Part shown: one piece after another, positions 1 through 8,025 of the stretch
Layout of the letters: every line of letters starts with the position of its first letter
Numbering within the stretch: position 1 is the first letter of the stretch
From: a virus
IMG/VR virus record: IMGVR_UViG_3300046529_000705
Location: 1 to 47,234 of that record
DNA length: 47,234 nt
Direction: 5' to 3' (one strand)
Translations under genes and position numbers: made by a program
Notes under the pieces: generated by a model
Databases searched by the model: none
Seen by the model: only the letters and a program-made list of their open reading frames with translations
Told to the model about the DNA's origin: nothing

Positions 1-986
1 ACCTCGGCCTGGTTGATGACCGCGTTGCGCTCGTCCTCCAGGCGGAAGGCGTTGTAGGCACCCTCCAAAGCGTTGCCGATGAGGATGAGGTCGATCTCCT
101 TGTCGGAGACCGGGGCGGCCTCACGCTGGATCTTCTGCGCGGCGCGGTTGACCTCCTGCTCCAGGTCCTCCTGCTGCTCCTGGATGTCCTGCTCGACCGG
201 GTGCTCCTCGGGCTCCGGCTCGGGGTCAGCCTGACGACCGCGACGGCCGCGCTTGGGCTCCTCGGCCTTGGGCTCCTCCGGCGCGTCCTCCTCGGTCAGC
301 GGCTCCTCCTCCGGCTCGGCCTCCTCCGGCTCAGCACGGCGGCCACGGCGACGGCCACGCTTGGGGGCCTCCGGCTCGGGCTCCGGCTCGGGCTCGGGCT
401 GGGGCTCCTCTTCCGGCTCCTCGGCCTGCGGCTGCTCGCCGAAACTGATGTCGTCGAGCCCGGCGGTGAGGTCCTTGGCCTTGATACCCGCCTGGTCGGC
501 GGCGTCCAGGAGGAGTTCGGCCTGCTCGCTGCCCTCGTCGCCCCACAGGAGGATGACGTGGACCTCGTCGCCGACGCTGTCGGCCTTCTTCAGCAGGTCG
601 ACGACGCCCGCCGTGACGTTGGCGACGTGGACGGTCTCTTCGGCGTCCTTGAGGATCTGCTCGGTGGCGCGGCTGCGCTTGTTGTCCGCGACGGCGACGT
701 AGGGGAGGTCGGCCTTCTCGGCCCAGCCGAGGACCGCTTCCAGGCCGTCGGACAGGTGCTCCCGGGTGACCGGGAAGATCAGGTTGACCTCGCGGTCGCT
801 CGGCTCGAAGAAGCCGTCCTTGTCCTCGTCGCCGAAGCCGAGCCAGTCGTTGAGCAGGTCCTTGACGTTCTCGGGGTCGATGTCGGCGGAACCAGCGAAG
901 GCCAGGGTGATGGGCTGCTTGCTCAAGTCTGCTCCAGTGTTGTGGTGGTCGCTGCCGTGGTTGGCAACAAGGAAGACCTTAGCCAT
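1..986 (-). CDS. Acidic protein with RGR basic patches, C-terminus cut by window edge
   Basis: The reading frame opens at an ATG at 986 and stays open to base 1, so the C-terminus lies outside the window. I do not recognise the family. The first ~170 residues (starting MAKVFLVANHGSDHHNTGAD) look globular and alpha/beta, with hydrophobic strands such as VHVILLWGDEG. A long low-complexity linker of Pro-Glu repeats follows. It is interrupted twice by basic patches of the type KRGRRRGRR and KRGRRGRQ, which resemble the RGR AT-hook-like motif of actinobacterial Lsr2. A second globular segment follows the linker. It is the last leftward gene seen, beyond a strong terminator that separates it from the membrane-protein genes. 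DNA binding or nucleoid mimicry is only an inference from the RGR patches. Confidence 0.75.
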   Translation of the reverse strand, partial: MAKVFLVANHGSDHHNTGADLSKQPITLAFAGSADIDPENVKDLLNDWLGFGDEDKDGFFEPSDREVNLIFPVTREHLSDGLEAVLGWAEKADLPYVAVADNKRSRATEQILKDAEETVHVANVTAGVVDLLKKADSVGDEVHVILLWGDEGSEQAELLLDAADQAGIKAKDLTAGLDDISFGEQPQAEEPEEEPQPEPEPEPEPEAPKRGRRRGRRAEPEEAEPEEEPLTEEDAPEEPKAEEPKRGRRGRQADPEPEPEEHPVEQDIQEQQEDLEQEVNRAAQKIQREAAPVSDKEIDLILIGNALEGAYNAFRLEDERNAVINQAE

Positions 987-1000
987 TACGGCTTCTAAAA

Positions 1001-1037
1001 GCAAGAAAACCCCGCTTGTCTAGCGGGGTTTTACTTG
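1001..1037. terminator. Bidirectional intrinsic terminator
   Basis: Arms at 1006-1016 and 1022-1032 pair perfectly (AAAACCCCGCT with AGCGGGGTTTT) around a 5-base loop. The flanking GCAAG and CTTGC extend the symmetry to 1001-1037. A-tract and T-tract flank the stem, so it can work both ways. It closes the long leftward tail and lysis unit just upstream of the acidic RGR gene. Confidence 0.9.
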
Positions 1038-1047
1038 CGCTTGACAA

Positions 1048-1332
1048 TCAGGGCAGGTCGGGGACCCTGCGCCCGGTGGCCGGATGCCTGCGCGGAAGGC
1101 GCAGAGAGGACGTCTCCGGCCCGTTCCCCCTCACCTGCGTGTGCAGCACCGCCACGACTCCGGCAGCCGCCACAGCGGCCAGCCACGGGCCGGGAACACG
1201 CTGCGCTCCGTAGGCCAGGCCCACCACGACCAGCGGCTGGAGCGCGGCCGGGATGGTGGGCAGGAGGTCACGCAGCCACTCCCACGCGGTGAAGGTGGCG
1301 AAGGCGATCAGCAGCAGCCGGAACCAGTCCAT
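1048..1332 (-). CDS. Small membrane protein, holin candidate
   Basis: A 94-residue protein starting MDWFRLLLIAFATFTAWEW. Two hydrophobic segments are visible (about residues 3-20 and 32-65, the second possibly two passes), followed by a basic, proline-rich soluble tail (RLPRRHPATGRR). The ATG comes 2 bases after the stop of the upstream membrane protein, so the two are probably translated together. Position at the end of the tail operon, next to another membrane protein, suits a holin or antiholin role, but the sequence alone does not prove it. The terminator follows its stop directly. Confidence 0.6.
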   Translation of the reverse strand: MDWFRLLLIAFATFTAWEWLRDLLPTIPAALQPLVVVGLAYGAQRVPGPWLAAVAAAGVVAVLHTQVRGNGPETSSLRLPRRHPATGRRVPDLP

Positions 1333-1334
1333 GA

Positions 1335-1919
1335 TCAGAACGCCCTCGGGCCCAGGCCGCTGGACTGCACGGCGACGGCGGGGACGGCTTCCACGGCCGT
1401 GACGATGGCCGGGACCGCGACCGACTCGATGTTCTGGACCACGGTGCCGACGACGGGGATCTCCTCGGCCGCCTTGACCGCCTCCTCCACGCCGGACTCG
1501 ATGATGTCGGTGCTCAAGGGGAAGTCGTTGGTGATGCCCTGCTCGTCCTCGGACTGCTCGGCCGCCTGCGCCACCAGGAAGTAGCTCTCGATGTCCGCGC
1601 CGCCGGTATTAAGACGGCTCTCGACCTCGGACACGAACAGGTTCTGGAGCGCGGCGAACCACGAGTACTTCTTCAGCAGCGAGTGGTAGGCCGTGGTGCC
1701 GGACAGCCAGGCCAGGAACGCGGCGATCACCGCAGGCGCCCACACGAAGTTCGACGGGTCGGCCTTGTAGGTGGCCAGGGAGCCGGTGGCAACAGCCAGG
1801 ACGGCGTGCACGATGCCCTTGACGGTGGAGTTGGTCGACGGCTTGGTGAACACCGCCACGATGGCGGGCAGGACCAGGCCGACGGCGAGGGCCGCCACGT
1901 CGGCGTAGTTGGTAAGCAT
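1335..1919 (-). CDS. Phage membrane protein, holin candidate
   Basis: I chose the ATG at 1919 (MLTNYADVAALAVGLVLPAI), preceded by AAGGAT at suitable spacing; an in-frame upstream start at 2000 would overlap the preceding gene and lacks support. The 194-residue protein has about three hydrophobic segments in its first 90 residues (VAALAVGLVLPAIVAVFT, a second near IVHAVLAVATGSL, a third near WAPAVIAAFLAWLSG). An acidic C-terminal half follows. This layout is common in actinophage holins. It lies directly before a second small membrane protein and after the tail genes. A CTTAATACC motif sits near codon 106. Confidence 0.6.
   Translation of the reverse strand: MLTNYADVAALAVGLVLPAIVAVFTKPSTNSTVKGIVHAVLAVATGSLATYKADPSNFVWAPAVIAAFLAWLSGTTAYHSLLKKYSWFAALQNLFVSEVESRLNTGGADIESYFLVAQAAEQSEDEQGITNDFPLSTDIIESGVEEAVKAAEEIPVVGTVVQNIESVAVPAIVTAVEAVPAVAVQSSGLGPRAF
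1605..1613 (-). promoter_or_regulatory. CTTAATACC motif, site 1
   Basis: Exact copy in the membrane-protein gene at 1335, sense direction, read Leu-Asn-Thr (SRLNTGG). Confidence 0.6.
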
Positions 1920-1941
1920 GGGGATCCTTACGGGGTCGTGG

Positions 1942-3156
1942 TTACTGGGTCGGCAGAACGGCGTACTTGGGTACAGCCGCCGTGATTCCCAGAGGAACAT
2001 TCTCTTCGAGCAGGGTGCGGATGAGGTAACTGCGCTCGACGTAGTTCTCGTAGAAGTACGAGCGGGTCAGGTTCGCCGTCCCGCCCTGCTCCCACAGGTA
2101 GTCCCCGCCCATCGAGCCGTCGAAGTAGGAGCGGACGGCGGTGCCCTCTTCCACGAGGATCCCGTCGGCCCAGAAGATGCTGGACTGCCCGGCCGTCATG
2201 GTGGGCTTGGAGACGTTCATCCCCACCCAGACGCTGGACGCCGTGGCTACGAAGGTGGTCCAGATGGTCCGCCACCGGCCAGGTGCTGCCGAGTTGTAGG
2301 TCAGCCGGGCCCCCGGTGTCGAGCCGTTGGTGCTGCTCCACGGGTAGACGTTGCCGCAGTACTGCGCGGCGGAGACCCTGGCGCTGAAGGTGTACGTACG
2401 CCCCGGGATGAGCCCGGTCAACTGGAAGTTCCACCCGGCATCCACGGTGACCGTGGTCGGGACGGTCACCTTCAGGGACTGCGTCCCCTTCCAGACGAGG
2501 GAGGTGTCGGCGGCCACCGAGGCGCCGTTGGTGGCTGCGGCCCCGGTGATGCCGCTCTCGAAGTTGGGGTTGGGCGCGTAGTTGAGCCGGGTCGGCTTGA
2601 TGACGGCCTGGATCTCCCGCGCGTTCTGGTAGGCGCTCGGTCCACTCGCCCCGAGCGGCAGCGGTTCGAGCTGTACCGCGTCGAGGATCTGGTGCTTGTT
2701 CGCCGACATGGACGCGAACTTGAAGCCCACGGATGCGTACGCGGCCCGCTTCCAGGCGTAGCCGCCCCCGGATACCGGGTAGTCCACCGGGCCGGTGAAC
2801 GCGGCGTAGGGGCGGCTGTAGGAGCCAGCGGGGGCTGAGGTCAGCGCGCCGGAGTTGCTGCCGATCCACGCCATGGCCGGGTCGGTGCCCGCGTAGGGGT
2901 AGTGGGCGAAGTCCTTGAACGCTGCGGCGGGTGTCTTCAGTCCGGCCGAGAGGTGACCCTGGAAGGAGATCTGCCCGGCCTCGGGTGCCAGCGGCTGCGG
3001 GCGCGGGATCCGGATGGCCAGCGTGCCGTCGAGGGTGACCTGTCCACCGATCTCCGGGCCGAACACCCGGTAGCGGCGGCCGACGACGATGCCGGAGAAG
3101 GAGATGGTCGGGGACCCGTCGTCGTTGTTGACGAAGGTGATGTTGTGCGTGGTCAT
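1942..3156 (-). CDS. Tail protein with carbohydrate-binding-like domain
   Basis: A 404-residue protein whose ATG overlaps the upstream stop by one base (TGATG). The N-terminal ~60 residues are beta-rich. The middle contains NYAPNPNFESGITG followed by aromatic and Gly/Thr-rich strands, the usual opening of CBM4/9-like jelly-roll domains also seen in other actinophage tail fibres. The C-terminus carries alternating Tyr-rich strands (LTRSYFYENYVERSY). It is probably a receptor-binding or fibre component, the last structural tail gene of the operon. The host sugar ligand cannot be read from sequence. Confidence 0.6.
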   Translation of the reverse strand: MTTHNITFVNNDDGSPTISFSGIVVGRRYRVFGPEIGGQVTLDGTLAIRIPRPQPLAPEAGQISFQGHLSAGLKTPAAAFKDFAHYPYAGTDPAMAWIGSNSGALTSAPAGSYSRPYAAFTGPVDYPVSGGGYAWKRAAYASVGFKFASMSANKHQILDAVQLEPLPLGASGPSAYQNAREIQAVIKPTRLNYAPNPNFESGITGAAATNGASVAADTSLVWKGTQSLKVTVPTTVTVDAGWNFQLTGLIPGRTYTFSARVSAAQYCGNVYPWSSTNGSTPGARLTYNSAAPGRWRTIWTTFVATASSVWVGMNVSKPTMTAGQSSIFWADGILVEEGTAVRSYFDGSMGGDYLWEQGGTANLTRSYFYENYVERSYLIRTLLEENVPLGITAAVPKYAVLPTQ

Positions 3157-5138
3157 CAGGTCACCGCCATTCCGACCTTGGTGGCGGTGCTGAGCGCCGA
3201 GTTGGTGATGGTGAGCACCTGGGTTCCGTTCCGGTAGATCGTGATGTTGCTCCCCGAGAAGGCGGCCGTGATCCGGTCACCGTCCGAGAAGGCGGTCGAG
3301 TAGGTGAAGGTTCCGGTCACCGCTCCGGCCTGGATCAGGTGCAGGGCCGTGCGCCCGGCCCGCCAGTAGTTGGAGGCATCCTGGAGCCGGAAGACTGCGC
3401 CCTGCTTGAGGGTGTTGCCGGGGTTGGTCAGGAACGTGGCCGAGACCGTGCCGTCGGCGTGGCCGGGGACAGTGGCGATGGACGCCGTGGCGCCGACCGG
3501 GTAGGCCGCTCCGCCGGAGAAGCCCCCGGAGGTCCACTGGCCCAGCGTCTCGGTCCAGGACGCGGCGCCCAGGTCGCTGGTGCGGGTCGTCCAGTCGCTC
3601 CACCCCTGGCTGAAGGAGTCGAGCACGTTGTAGGCCGGGACGGCGTCCGCGTACAGCGAGGTGATCAGCGAGCCGTGGGAGTCGTAGTACTCGACGAACG
3701 GGTACACGTTGACCTGCTCGCCGGAGTACGCCTGCGCGTAGCCGGACAGACACATCTGTACGCGGTCGTCATAGCCCAGCGGGGTCCACTGTGCGTTCGC
3801 CGTCGGGGTGTCCGGCGGGGTGACGTTCAGGGACGCGGTGAGCGCCTGGTAGACGCGGCCGTGGTAGATGACCATGTCGCCGGGCTGGTAGTCGACGCCG
3901 TTGTCCCACGCCTGCCAGGTGTACGGCACGGGGACGCCGAACAGGACAGGCTGCTGCGGGTCCATCGTCGCCTGGCCGGACAGTCGGCCGACCGAGCGCA
4001 CACCCATCGTGGCGACGGAGCCGCCGGAGTTGGTGTTGCGCACCCACAGCGCGTTGCCCGCCTTGTCGTCGGGGTTGGTCGGGTTCTGCACGCCGATGCC
4101 CACCAGGACGCCGCCCGTGCCCGGGGTGACGCCTGCGGTGAAGGAGATCTCTTCCCAGCCCGCGACGTGCCCGTTGGCGTCGACCAGGGTGGAGTCGGTG
4201 CCGTACGTGACGACGGTCCAGTACGCGTTGGAGCCGTTGGTGCCGGTAGGTGCCTGAGCCTGTCCGTACGCGCCGGAGGAGCCCGCCTGGTACAGGTACG
4301 AGCCGAACTCCACCTTCTCCCCGGAGGCGTAGTTCACACCCGAGTCCCACTGCGGGAAGGAGGGGTGGTCGAAGTCGGCCTGGTCGTCGGAGAGCATGAG
4401 GTTGTCGCCGATGCTCAGGTCGGCGTCGTAGCCGGTGGTCTCGGAGATGATCGAGCGGATCTGCTCCAGGGTGCCCTTCTGTCGGCCGAGGGTGGCGGCG
4501 TCGCGCACACGCTGGCGGAAGAGGTAGGCGGGCGTGGACGCCTCGTACTGGATCCCGAACTGGGTGGCCAACTGGGCGATGTTGTCGAAGCGCGTGCGCA
4601 TCGCGTCGTTGGTGTACCGGTTGGAGTCGTAGTAGCTCTTCACCATGTCGAACCCGAACCCGAAGATCGACAGGAACGGGGTCAGGTAGGGGTTGAGCGT
4701 GTTGGAGTCGTCGGTGATGTTGTTGCCGGGCTGGACGTCGACCTTGTAGTAGTCGGGGAGCAGGTCGTACAGCCGCTGGGTGTAGCCGTTGTTCTTCGGC
4801 ATCAGGCAGGAGACGGTGCCTGCCCTCGACCACTGGCCGGACGCGGAGATGAAGATCGTGTAGTACAGCCAGTGGCCGCCGACCACGCCCTTGTCGGAGA
4901 ACGAGGTGGCGGCGTGGGTCTGGTTGAGCAGGATCTCGCCGTCGTTCTCGTTGACGGCCCAGCCGTATCTGTTGCGGATCAGGCGCAGGGAGTCCCACGA
5001 TCCGGCCGGGGACTTCCAGTCCAGGAGCACGGTGGAGTAGTCCACGGGCGTGGCTGTGAACGGGCTGACGTCGAAGTCGGGGTGGACGTCCGTCCCGTAT
5101 TGCGACAGCCCGTAGATGGAGACGCCGTACGTTCCCAC
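3156..5138 (-). CDS. gpI-like baseplate/tail fibre protein with CBM5/12-like repeats
   Basis: A 660-residue protein. The start is a GTG at 5138 behind GGGAGG. Residues about 125-240 (TQRLYDLLPDYYK through NRYTNDAMRTRFDNIAQ and LGRQKGTLEQIRS) match the pattern of phage tail protein I (P2 gpI type), which joins the baseplate wedge to fibres. Two later segments, near WDSGVNYASGEKVEFGSYLY and WDNGVDYQPGDMVIYHGRVY, follow the W-x-x-G-x-x-Y-x-x-G-D-x-V-x-x-x-G-x-x-Y pattern of small chitin/cellulose-binding modules (CBM5/12). The last ~150 residues look like a LamG-like beta sandwich. Its place after baseplate J is the usual one. Role assignment is inference from these patterns. Confidence 0.7.
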   Translation of the reverse strand: MGTYGVSIYGLSQYGTDVHPDFDVSPFTATPVDYSTVLLDWKSPAGSWDSLRLIRNRYGWAVNENDGEILLNQTHAATSFSDKGVVGGHWLYYTIFISASGQWSRAGTVSCLMPKNNGYTQRLYDLLPDYYKVDVQPGNNITDDSNTLNPYLTPFLSIFGFGFDMVKSYYDSNRYTNDAMRTRFDNIAQLATQFGIQYEASTPAYLFRQRVRDAATLGRQKGTLEQIRSIISETTGYDADLSIGDNLMLSDDQADFDHPSFPQWDSGVNYASGEKVEFGSYLYQAGSSGAYGQAQAPTGTNGSNAYWTVVTYGTDSTLVDANGHVAGWEEISFTAGVTPGTGGVLVGIGVQNPTNPDDKAGNALWVRNTNSGGSVATMGVRSVGRLSGQATMDPQQPVLFGVPVPYTWQAWDNGVDYQPGDMVIYHGRVYQALTASLNVTPPDTPTANAQWTPLGYDDRVQMCLSGYAQAYSGEQVNVYPFVEYYDSHGSLITSLYADAVPAYNVLDSFSQGWSDWTTRTSDLGAASWTETLGQWTSGGFSGGAAYPVGATASIATVPGHADGTVSATFLTNPGNTLKQGAVFRLQDASNYWRAGRTALHLIQAGAVTGTFTYSTAFSDGDRITAAFSGSNITIYRNGTQVLTITNSALSTATKVGMAVT

Positions 5139-5139
5139 G

Positions 5140-5775
5140 TCACGCCTCCCGGATCATGACCGCGCTCAGGTGCAGGTTCTGGAGTTGAAGGGTCTTGGTG
5201 GTGAGCGGGTGGTAGAGGGTGAGGTCGATGGCCTTGCCTGCCGTGACCCAGCCCTGCCAGCCGATGTGCATGTGGGTGTTGCCGTCGGAGATCGGAGGGA
5301 GGTCCTGTGACATCACCTGGCTGCCGCCGACCGCGAGGTTGATCTGCCGGTCGGCTCCCGTGGCCAGTGAGCCGGTGGCGTTGGCCCACATGACCCGGCC
5401 GAAGACGATCCACCAGCCGGTGCGGTTGGCCGTGATCGAGTGACCATTGAACAGTCCCTCGGGGTCCTGGGCCGCCGACGGCCGGGTGAAGGAGATCGTC
5501 TTGGTCGCGCCGCCCTTGACGCTGTCGGACGTCTTGGAGACGTAGCAGGCGGGTATGCCCTGGCCGCGCTGGATGGCGTCGAGCCGGGCCGCGACGGAGG
5601 CGTAGGTGTTGGTCTTCATCTTCAGCCCGGTGTCCTGGTGCGGCAGGATGCCCAGGGTCTGCTGAAGGGCCAGCACCTCGTCCTGGAGGTTGTTGACGTG
5701 CGACGCGTCGATGTCCTCCACCAGGTTCTTGTGCACGGTGAAGGACTTGTACTGCTTCGGGTAGACGGCGGCCAT
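5140..5775 (-). CDS. Tail fibre-associated structural protein
   Basis: A 211-residue protein starting MAAVYPKQYKSFTVHKNLVED; its ATG shares one base with the stop of baseplate J (TGATG). A longer in-frame extension to 6660 exists but lies entirely antisense-like inside the J gene and is not credible. Residues 15-60 (VEDIDASHVNNLQDEVLALQ) look like the short coiled-coil segment seen at the root of fibre proteins. The remainder is beta-rich and looks like a jelly-roll (WWIVFGRVMWANATGS, HMHIGWQGWV). It ends 2 bases before the gpI-like gene starts. Precise role is unknown. Confidence 0.6.
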   Translation of the reverse strand: MAAVYPKQYKSFTVHKNLVEDIDASHVNNLQDEVLALQQTLGILPHQDTGLKMKTNTYASVAARLDAIQRGQGIPACYVSKTSDSVKGGATKTISFTRPSAAQDPEGLFNGHSITANRTGWWIVFGRVMWANATGSLATGADRQINLAVGGSQVMSQDLPPISDGNTHMHIGWQGWVTAGKAIDLTLYHPLTTKTLQLQNLHLSAVMIREA

Positions 5776-7247
5776 CAGCCGATACCTCCGGTCATGGTGA
5801 TGTTGGCGATGTTGCCGACCGTGGGGATTTCCCAGGCGCGCATGACGATGTCGGCGGTCCCGGTCTGGGCCGCGTCGGCGCGGGCAATCATGGGGATGTC
5901 GACGTAGCGGACTCCGTCCACGTCCAGGAGCGTCTTGTAGAAGTCGGAGAGGGTCAGGCGCATACCGAAGTCGACGTTCGCGAAGGAGAGCATCGTCTTC
6001 AGTGCCTGCTGCACGTCGTAGAGCACGGAGGCCCGGGAGTAGCGGGGCCAGCACTCGACGGTGATCGGGTTGGAGGCGTTGCCGACGTTCACCTTGACGG
6101 TGGTCGGGCCGGACACGGTGACCGTGGTTCCTGCCAGGGCCTTGGCCTGGAGGGTGCTCTGCACGTTCTGGAGGGTGGTCGTGCTCGGGGTGCCTCCGTC
6201 GGAGCCGATGACGAACACCGAGATCGAGGTGTAGGTCGCGGCGAGGGAGTTGGCCCGGACGATGCCGGGGGTGGTCAGTGCGAGGTCGGAGAAGTCCGCG
6301 AGGGTGACGCAGCGGTCCTGGGTGCGGAAGATCCTGGGGGCGTTCGCACGGATCTGGTCGTTGGTCTCCGGGTCGGCCCCGCCGGTCATGGCGGAGGAGA
6401 CCGCGTTGCCGCTGGAGTCCTGCGAGAAGGTGACGCCGGGCAGGGTGGAGTCCGCGATGGCGCTGACCACGCCCGCGTTCACGTTGCCGACCGCTCCTCC
6501 GCCGACGCGGTAGGTGGCGTAGAGGGTCAGGTTCGTGGTCGGGATGGCGCCGTTGATGTTGTCGCCGAAGCGGACCCAGGTGGCGCCTGCGTCGTCCAGG
6601 TAGGTGCTGAAGACGCGGTCGCTCGGGTCGGCGTCCACGATGTAGTCGATGTACGTCCACTCGGTGAGGGTGCTGACGTCGTCCACGTACACGCGCACCG
6701 TGCCGCCGATGACGGGCACGTCGGGCAGCCGGAACTCCTGCACGGGCAGGCCCGAGCTGGTGCCGATGTTGACCTGTGTGCGGGTGACTCCCTGGGTGAC
6801 TGCGACGGTCGCGGTGCCGCCGTTCTTGGGCACGGTCACGTCGGTGTCGGTCTCGTACGTGATCGGGGAGTCGATGGTGTCGACGTAGTCGGTGACGACC
6901 TGGGTGCCTGCTGGCACGGTGACGGCCGGTCCTGGGTTGGACGTCTGGAAGGTGACGGTGCCGCTGGCCGGGACGCCGTTGGAGGGGCGGTAGCCGAGCA
7001 GGTCGGAGATCTGGAGGAGGGACATCCGCTGCGTCGCGGTGGGCAGGAAGGACTCCTGCTGGAGACGGTCGCCGTAGTAGGAGAGGTTGTCCCCGAGGTA
7101 GGAGAACAGCTCGACCATGAGCACGCCGAAGTCACCCTCGGAGGAGGGCACCCACTGGGGGAACGCACGGGAGGCGAAGTCCAGGAGGCTGGACTTGAAC
7201 CCCTCGTAATCCCGGGAGGTGTAGTCCACTGCCGGGTTGTCAGCCAC
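5775..7247 (-). CDS. Baseplate wedge protein J
   Basis: A 490-residue protein with the hallmark N-terminus of the Baseplate_J family: DYTSRDYEGFKSSLLDF, then a Glu-Gly-Asp-Phe-Gly-Val region and FSYLGDNLSYYGDRLQQESFL. The middle has repeated beta strands, and the C-terminal third has YDVQQALKTMLSFANVDFG, typical of the J domain that joins wedges in contractile baseplates (P2 gpJ, Mu gp47). It overlaps the gp25-like gene by 8 bases upstream. With gp25-like, hub and spike genes nearby it fixes the tail type as contractile. Confidence 0.9.
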   Translation of the reverse strand: MADNPAVDYTSRDYEGFKSSLLDFASRAFPQWVPSSEGDFGVLMVELFSYLGDNLSYYGDRLQQESFLPTATQRMSLLQISDLLGYRPSNGVPASGTVTFQTSNPGPAVTVPAGTQVVTDYVDTIDSPITYETDTDVTVPKNGGTATVAVTQGVTRTQVNIGTSSGLPVQEFRLPDVPVIGGTVRVYVDDVSTLTEWTYIDYIVDADPSDRVFSTYLDDAGATWVRFGDNINGAIPTTNLTLYATYRVGGGAVGNVNAGVVSAIADSTLPGVTFSQDSSGNAVSSAMTGGADPETNDQIRANAPRIFRTQDRCVTLADFSDLALTTPGIVRANSLAATYTSISVFVIGSDGGTPSTTTLQNVQSTLQAKALAGTTVTVSGPTTVKVNVGNASNPITVECWPRYSRASVLYDVQQALKTMLSFANVDFGMRLTLSDFYKTLLDVDGVRYVDIPMIARADAAQTGTADIVMRAWEIPTVGNIANITMTGGIG

Positions 7248-7659
7248 TGATGACCTCGCTTACGGTGCCGCCGACCCGGACGACTGCTGTGTTGGACTGG
7301 AGAGCCAGGCTGGAGGGGGACGCCCCGTCCTCGCGGCGGATGTAGTCGACCTCGATACGGGCGAGGGACATCTGCGTGGAGTCCGCGATAGGGGTCGCCT
7401 TCTGGAGGACCACACCCGGCTCGTACGAATTGAATGCCGTGGTCACGGCACGACTGATTTCCTGAGCGACAAAAGGCGCATCAGGTTCGAAAAGCAGATC
7501 GGCCACGGGAACCCCGTAATCGGGGAGCATGACCCGCTCCCCCGGCTGCGTGCCGATGAGCGCGTTCACATGCTGGGCGATCTGCCTGTCCGGGCTCGTC
7601 TCGACGGCTATGGTCCCGTCGGACGCAAGACGAAACGGAAATGCAATCTCGGTAGGCAT
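7240..7659 (-). CDS. Baseplate wedge protein, gp25/gpW-like
   Basis: A 139-residue protein, the normal size for T4 gp25/P2 gpW relatives. The pattern IAFPFRLASDGTIA near the start and GERVMLPDYGVPVADLLF around residue 38-55 are family signatures; the family contributes to sheath attachment at the baseplate. The start at 7659 is supported because the conserved sequence begins immediately after it. That start codon and the next five codons form one arm of an 18-bp perfect inverted repeat with the leader (see 7642-7695). Confidence 0.88.
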   Translation of the reverse strand: MPTEIAFPFRLASDGTIAVETSPDRQIAQHVNALIGTQPGERVMLPDYGVPVADLLFEPDAPFVAQEISRAVTTAFNSYEPGVVLQKATPIADSTQMSLARIEVDYIRREDGASPSSLALQSNTAVVRVGGTVSEVISG

Positions 7660-7695
7660 GCTTGCATTCTCCCAGGAATGCCTACCGAGATTGCA
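7642..7695 (-). promoter_or_regulatory. Hairpin burying the start codon of the gp25-like gene
   Basis: Bases 7642-7659 and 7678-7695 are an 18-bp perfect inverted repeat with an 18-base loop. In the leftward mRNA the 3' arm is ATGCCTACCGAGATTGCA, that is, the start codon plus codons 2-6. The Shine-Dalgarno sequence GGGAG lies in the loop. A smaller alternative hairpin (GCATTC, loop, GAATGC) competes with part of the 5' arm. U-rich sequence (TTTCCGTTTCG) follows the 3' arm, so it might also act as a leaky terminator. Confidence 0.8.
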
Positions 7696-7709
7696 CTTAC
7701 GGTTCTACG

Positions 7710-8012
7710 TCAGATACCGGGGAACGCGGTCTGGGAATCCGCGAGGACCTGTTCGTTCTCCGCCGCGATGTCGCTGTCGACCGCCTGCCTGGACGTGTTG
7801 TAGTCCTGCGCGGCCTGGTTGTAGCGCGGGCCCGCGTTGTTCTGGTTCGTGGCCTGCTCCGTGCTCACCCAGGTGTCACGGATGTAGGTCTTTACCGCCA
7901 ACTGCACGAGGTCCATGTCCGGAGTATCCGCGTTGTTGGGGTAGCAGGCGTGGAACGCAGCAGCGACCCGGGCCCAGTACTCGTCGGGAACGGTGACGGT
8001 AACGTCAGCCAT
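7710..8012 (-). CDS. Small tail-region protein of unknown function
   Basis: A 100-residue protein starting MADVTVTVPDEYWARVAAAFHACYP, preceded by GAGGAAG. It appears helical: a first part with VQLAVKTYIRDTW, then a Gln/Asn-rich helix (ATNQNNAGPRYNQAAQDYN). I do not recognise it. It lies between the spike/fibre gene and the hairpin before the gp25-like gene, so a minor baseplate or chaperone role is possible. Confidence 0.6.
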   Translation of the reverse strand: MADVTVTVPDEYWARVAAAFHACYPNNADTPDMDLVQLAVKTYIRDTWVSTEQATNQNNAGPRYNQAAQDYNTSRQAVDSDIAAENEQVLADSQTAFPGI

Positions 8013-8025
8013 TAAGACTTCCTCA

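Noticed and set aside
3339-5159. A 606-codon plus-strand frame opposite the gpI-like gene
   Set aside because: Low-complexity Val/Arg/Gly/Asp composition typical of antisense frames in GC-rich DNA; the opposite strand has recognisable motifs.
5776-6660. N-terminal extension of the 211-residue fibre-associated gene over baseplate J
   Set aside because: Arg/His/Pro-rich, inside the real J gene in another frame; the ATG at 5775 has ideal TGATG coupling.
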